Assembly (NCBI GenBank): GCA_034430415.1
Contig: DAOUEN010000075.1
Location: 1 to 41,891 of the forward strand
Reading direction: 5' to 3'
From: JADFUZ01 sp034430415
Lineage (GTDB): Bacteria; Chloroflexota; Dehalococcoidia; GIF9; AB-539-J10
DNA: 41,891 bases
Shown: positions 39,722 to 41,891 of the stretch, piece by piece
Layout of the letters: the number at the start of each line of letters is the position of its first letter
Numbering within the stretch: the stretch's first letter is position 1
Program-made: the position numbers and the translations under genes
The notes under the pieces: model-generated
The model's input: only the letters and a program-made list of their open reading frames with translations
What the model was told of the DNA's origin: nothing
Databases searched by the model: none

Positions 39722-40690
39722 CTAGGCCAGCCCGTACCGCTCGGGGTGGACTCGGATCTCCTCAATGAAATCCGTCACCAGGGTGTCGAAGTCAGGGTAC
39801 GAGGGCTGCCAGCCCCACTCTTCTCTTGCTTTGGTGTCGTCAAAGACGTCCAGCTGCATGGTGCGGTGGAATTCCATGATGTCGGGCTCGGGCTCGTAGC
39901 TGATCCGGGCTTCAGGGACATGCTTCCTGATAACTTGCTCGATCTGCTTCGCCGTATGGCTGGGCGTGACTCCGGCGACGTTGTAGTTTACGGTTTGGAT
40001 GCGCTCCCTGGGTGCCTGGAACAGCATGTCCACCGCTCTGGCGGCATCCTTGAAGTACATGACCGGGGACCTGGTGTCCTCGGTGACGAAGCAGGTGAAG
40101 GGCTTGCCCAGGGCGGCGTATTCGATCATCCAGGCATTGTACTGTGAAACGTGTTTGACCTTGGCGCCGGGACCAACGACCGCAGGAAGGCGCAGCGACC
40201 TGAAGTCCAGTCCGAACTTCGAGCGGTAGAACCTTCCCAGGCATTCGCAGTAGAGCTTGCCGCAGCCGTACATCGTGGTAGGTCGCTGGATTGTGGCGTC
40301 CGTGATGACAGGTGGGCAGTCCAGACCATAGGTGGCCAAGGTGCTGGTGAATGCGACTTTGCTGACACCGAACAAGCGGGCGCCTTCCAGTACGTGCATT
40401 GTCCCGACCACATTTGCCTGGAAAGAAGCCCAGGGGTTGGCGTTGGAAGGGACACTGAGCATCGACCCCAGATGGAATATGCCCTCAATGCCGTAGTCCT
40501 TGATCACGTTGAAGACCTCCGGCCAGTAGGCTAGGTTTCCCTGGACTACCGTCACCTTGTGCCGGATGTCATCGATTCGAGGGGTGGTGGGAGTGACGTG
40601 GAAGAGAACGACGTCTTCGCCCCTCTCCACCAGAGTGCGGGCCAGCTCGGCCCCGATGAAGCCGGTTCCTCCAGTAACGAGAACCTTCAT
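39722..40690 (-). CDS. NAD-dependent epimerase/dehydratase (extended SDR)
   Basis: A 322-residue extended short-chain dehydrogenase/reductase with the NAD-binding GGTGFIG (residues 7-13), the active-site Tyr141/Lys145 in MYGCGKLYCE and Ser/Thr116-117 (FTSTLATYG). The C-terminal half has RSPVMYFKDAARAVDML, typical of nucleotide-sugar epimerases and of the threonine dehydrogenase-like branch. The substrate is undetermined. GGAGGAGG lies before the ATG. It is in line with the neighbouring CoA-ligase and hydroxyacyl-CoA dehydrogenase genes, likely one operon of carbon-compound breakdown. Confidence 0.87.
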   Translation of the reverse strand: MKVLVTGGTGFIGAELARTLVERGEDVVLFHVTPTTPRIDDIRHKVTVVQGNLAYWPEVFNVIKDYGIEGIFHLGSMLSVPSNANPWASFQANVVGTMHVLEGARLFGVSKVAFTSTLATYGLDCPPVITDATIQRPTTMYGCGKLYCECLGRFYRSKFGLDFRSLRLPAVVGPGAKVKHVSQYNAWMIEYAALGKPFTCFVTEDTRSPVMYFKDAARAVDMLFQAPRERIQTVNYNVAGVTPSHTAKQIEQVIRKHVPEARISYEPEPDIMEFHRTMQLDVFDDTKAREEWGWQPSYPDFDTLVTDFIEEIRVHPERYGLA

Positions 40691-40712
40691 GTGTCTTACC
40701 CTCCTCCTGGTT

Positions 40713-41663
40713 TTACTCTGACCAGTATAACGCCTTGAGACGCTGCAGGAACTCCTGGTCCCTCTTCTTCACCATCCTATTCCACTCTTCCTTGCTGTAG
40801 TCGAAGAATCCCTTTCCCGTCTTCGCACCCAGATTGCCTGCCTGCACCATTCTGGCAAAAGCGGGCGGTGGCTCGTGTGAATCATTAATCAGCGGAAAGA
40901 GATATTTCGCTACCGCGTAGTTGGTGTCATTTCCCCCTAAATCGTTGGTCAGCAGCGGGCCTATGCTGGCCAACCGGAAGCCGAAGCTCCCTTTGACGGC
41001 AATATCGATATCCTCGGCACTGGCTACGCCCTGTTCCCACAAGTGCCAGACCTCCCGTGCCATGGCCAACTGTATTCGGTTGACCAGATAGCCGGGAATT
41101 TCTTTTGCTATCTTTACGGGCAGCTTTCTTACCTTCTTGAGCAAGGCATAGACTAGGTCGACAGTCTCGTCGGATGTTCTGTGGCCTTTGATGATTTCCA
41201 CCGTGGGCACGATGTGGGGTGGGTTGAACCAGTGAGTGAGGACAACCTTGTCCTGTCTTCTGGTTCCGGAGGCGAAATCGCTGATGAGCAGCGACGAGCT
41301 ATTGCTTGCCAGGATGGTCCTGGCGGGACAGAACTCATCAAGTTGATTGAAGAGCTTCCTCTTCAGCTCGATATCCTCAACAACCGCTTCGACGACGAAG
41401 TCGGCGTCACACACGGCTTCGCGCAAATCGGTGACGGGAGCTATCCTCAAGAGCGTGTTGGGGATTTCGTCCTGGGAGATGAGGCCGTTCTCGGCGAATG
41501 TTCCAAGGTTGGTCTTGAGGCGGCCAAGGGCGTTGCCAAGGACGGTCTCATCGAGGTCGTTCAGCGTGACCCGGTAGCCACCCAGGGCGAAAACCTGGGC
41601 AATACCGTGCCCCATAATACCGGCGCCGATGACTGCCACGTTTCTTACGTCTTCAAGCTTCAT
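40713..41663 (-). CDS. 3-hydroxyacyl-CoA dehydrogenase family protein
   Basis: A 316-residue NAD(H)-dependent enzyme oxidising 3-hydroxyacyl-CoA to 3-ketoacyl-CoA. The N-terminal Rossmann domain has VIGAGIMGHGIAQ; catalytic features are ASNSSSL (119-125), His144 (LTHWFNPPH) and Glu156 in the usual His-Glu dyad. The C-terminal domain has GYLVNRIQLAMAREVWHL and TGKGFFDYS. Length is typical for the stand-alone form. The residues after the catalytic His (WFNPPHIVP) differ a little from the usual FFNPVPVM, so a hydroxy-acid relative such as a lambda-crystallin or carnitine dehydrogenase type is possible. Confidence 0.88.
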   Translation of the reverse strand: MKLEDVRNVAVIGAGIMGHGIAQVFALGGYRVTLNDLDETVLGNALGRLKTNLGTFAENGLISQDEIPNTLLRIAPVTDLREAVCDADFVVEAVVEDIELKRKLFNQLDEFCPARTILASNSSSLLISDFASGTRRQDKVVLTHWFNPPHIVPTVEIIKGHRTSDETVDLVYALLKKVRKLPVKIAKEIPGYLVNRIQLAMAREVWHLWEQGVASAEDIDIAVKGSFGFRLASIGPLLTNDLGGNDTNYAVAKYLFPLINDSHEPPPAFARMVQAGNLGAKTGKGFFDYSKEEWNRMVKKRDQEFLQRLKALYWSE

Positions 41664-41752
41664 TCTTTAGACATTCCTTCTGCATAAGGCTTGGTCGCCT
41701 GCACTCTCGGGACACGACCGCGGAGCATGTCTTCCGGGCTGAGAAGGGGACA

Positions 41753-41891
41753 CTATTCGTAGGGATAGTTAGGGGACTTCATGCTGTTTCTGTAGGTTGC
41801 CATTTCGTCGTCCGGGATCAGGCCACGCTCCTTGTAGTAGCTTCTGGCTTCTTCCAGGATTCTTTCGATATCCTCCTCCTGGCCTGGGGTC
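41753..41891 (-). CDS. Unidentified protein, C-terminal end only
   Basis: An open frame enters from the right edge on the minus strand and ends at TAG (41753-41755), giving 45 residues: a charged helix EEDIERILEEARSYYKERGL followed by IPDDEMATYRNSMKSPNYPY. The composition and helical pattern look like real coding sequence, and it is in line with the gene 89 bp downstream. I do not recognise the family from this piece. Confidence 0.5.
   Translation of the reverse strand, partial: TPGQEEDIERILEEARSYYKERGLIPDDEMATYRNSMKSPNYPYE

Noticed and set aside
1..41891. CRISPR arrays, tRNA/rRNA genes, insertion sequences, riboswitches
   Set aside because: I looked for regular direct repeats, conserved RNA motifs, transposase motifs and cobalamin-type riboswitch boxes near the corrinoid genes and saw none that I could support.

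Overview
The window reads as a chromosomal segment of an anaerobic, probably acetogenic or homoacetogen-like bacterium. NarL-type two-component genes, strong AAGGAGG-type ribosome binding sites and bacterial housekeeping genes show a bacterium, while the CO dehydrogenase/acetyl-CoA synthase is the five-subunit Cdh type best known from archaea. That mixture, with DUF2851, DUF3786 and NHLP-clan small proteins, fits an uncultured Chloroflexota (Dehalococcoidia-like) lineage. The taxonomic call is inference; no rRNA or tRNA gene is present to test it.

Layout. 1-3.9 kb is a housekeeping/mixed edge: the tail of an HTH regulator, a DUF2851 protein, tsaD, an HPP membrane protein and mobA. 4-7.8 kb carries a formate/nitrite-type channel with an unusual C-terminal extension, a small protein homologous to that extension, and a divergent NarL-type regulator and PAS histidine kinase. 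From 7.8 to 29.6 kb everything is on the minus strand and forms the Wood-Ljungdahl block. In transcription order it is cooC, fhs, an Fe-S protein, acsE, cdhD, cdhA, cdhB, cdhC, cdhE, NuoE2, NuoF2, two further CooC-like ATPases, metF, DUF3786, NuoE1, NuoF1 and fdhA. Upstream of it (29.8-36.5 kb) lie a cNMP-domain histidine kinase with its receiver partner, and a corrinoid methyl-transfer module: pterin methyltransferase, RACE reductive activator, a small conserved protein, a UroD-type methyltransferase and a corrinoid protein. 36.5-37 kb is a 467-bp gap with decayed gene pieces, a promoter and a perfect hairpin. 37-41.9 kb holds an enolase-superfamily dehydratase, an ADP-forming acyl-CoA synthetase alpha subunit, an SDR epimerase, a 3-hydroxyacyl-CoA dehydrogenase and a truncated gene.

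How it works together. Formate dehydrogenase with NuoE1/NuoF1 links CO2/formate to NAD(H). Fhs and MetF run parts of the methyl branch; the cyclohydrolase/dehydrogenase (FolD or FchA) is not in the window. AcsE passes methyl groups to the corrinoid Fe-S protein (CdhD/CdhE), and CdhA/B plus CdhC make CO and acetyl-CoA. CooC-like ATPases probably mature the Ni sites. The corrinoid module would feed external methyl groups into the same tetrahydrofolate pool.

Most notable observations: the acetyl-CoA synthase subunit has serine where the third cysteine of the A-cluster cubane is expected; two CooC paralogues have arginine in place of the signature lysine of the deviant Walker A motif; an NHLP/LigA-like domain is fused to a formate channel and repeated as a free small protein; FdhA holds a 16-residue tandem duplication; and several minus-strand promoters have dyads in the -35/-10 spacer.
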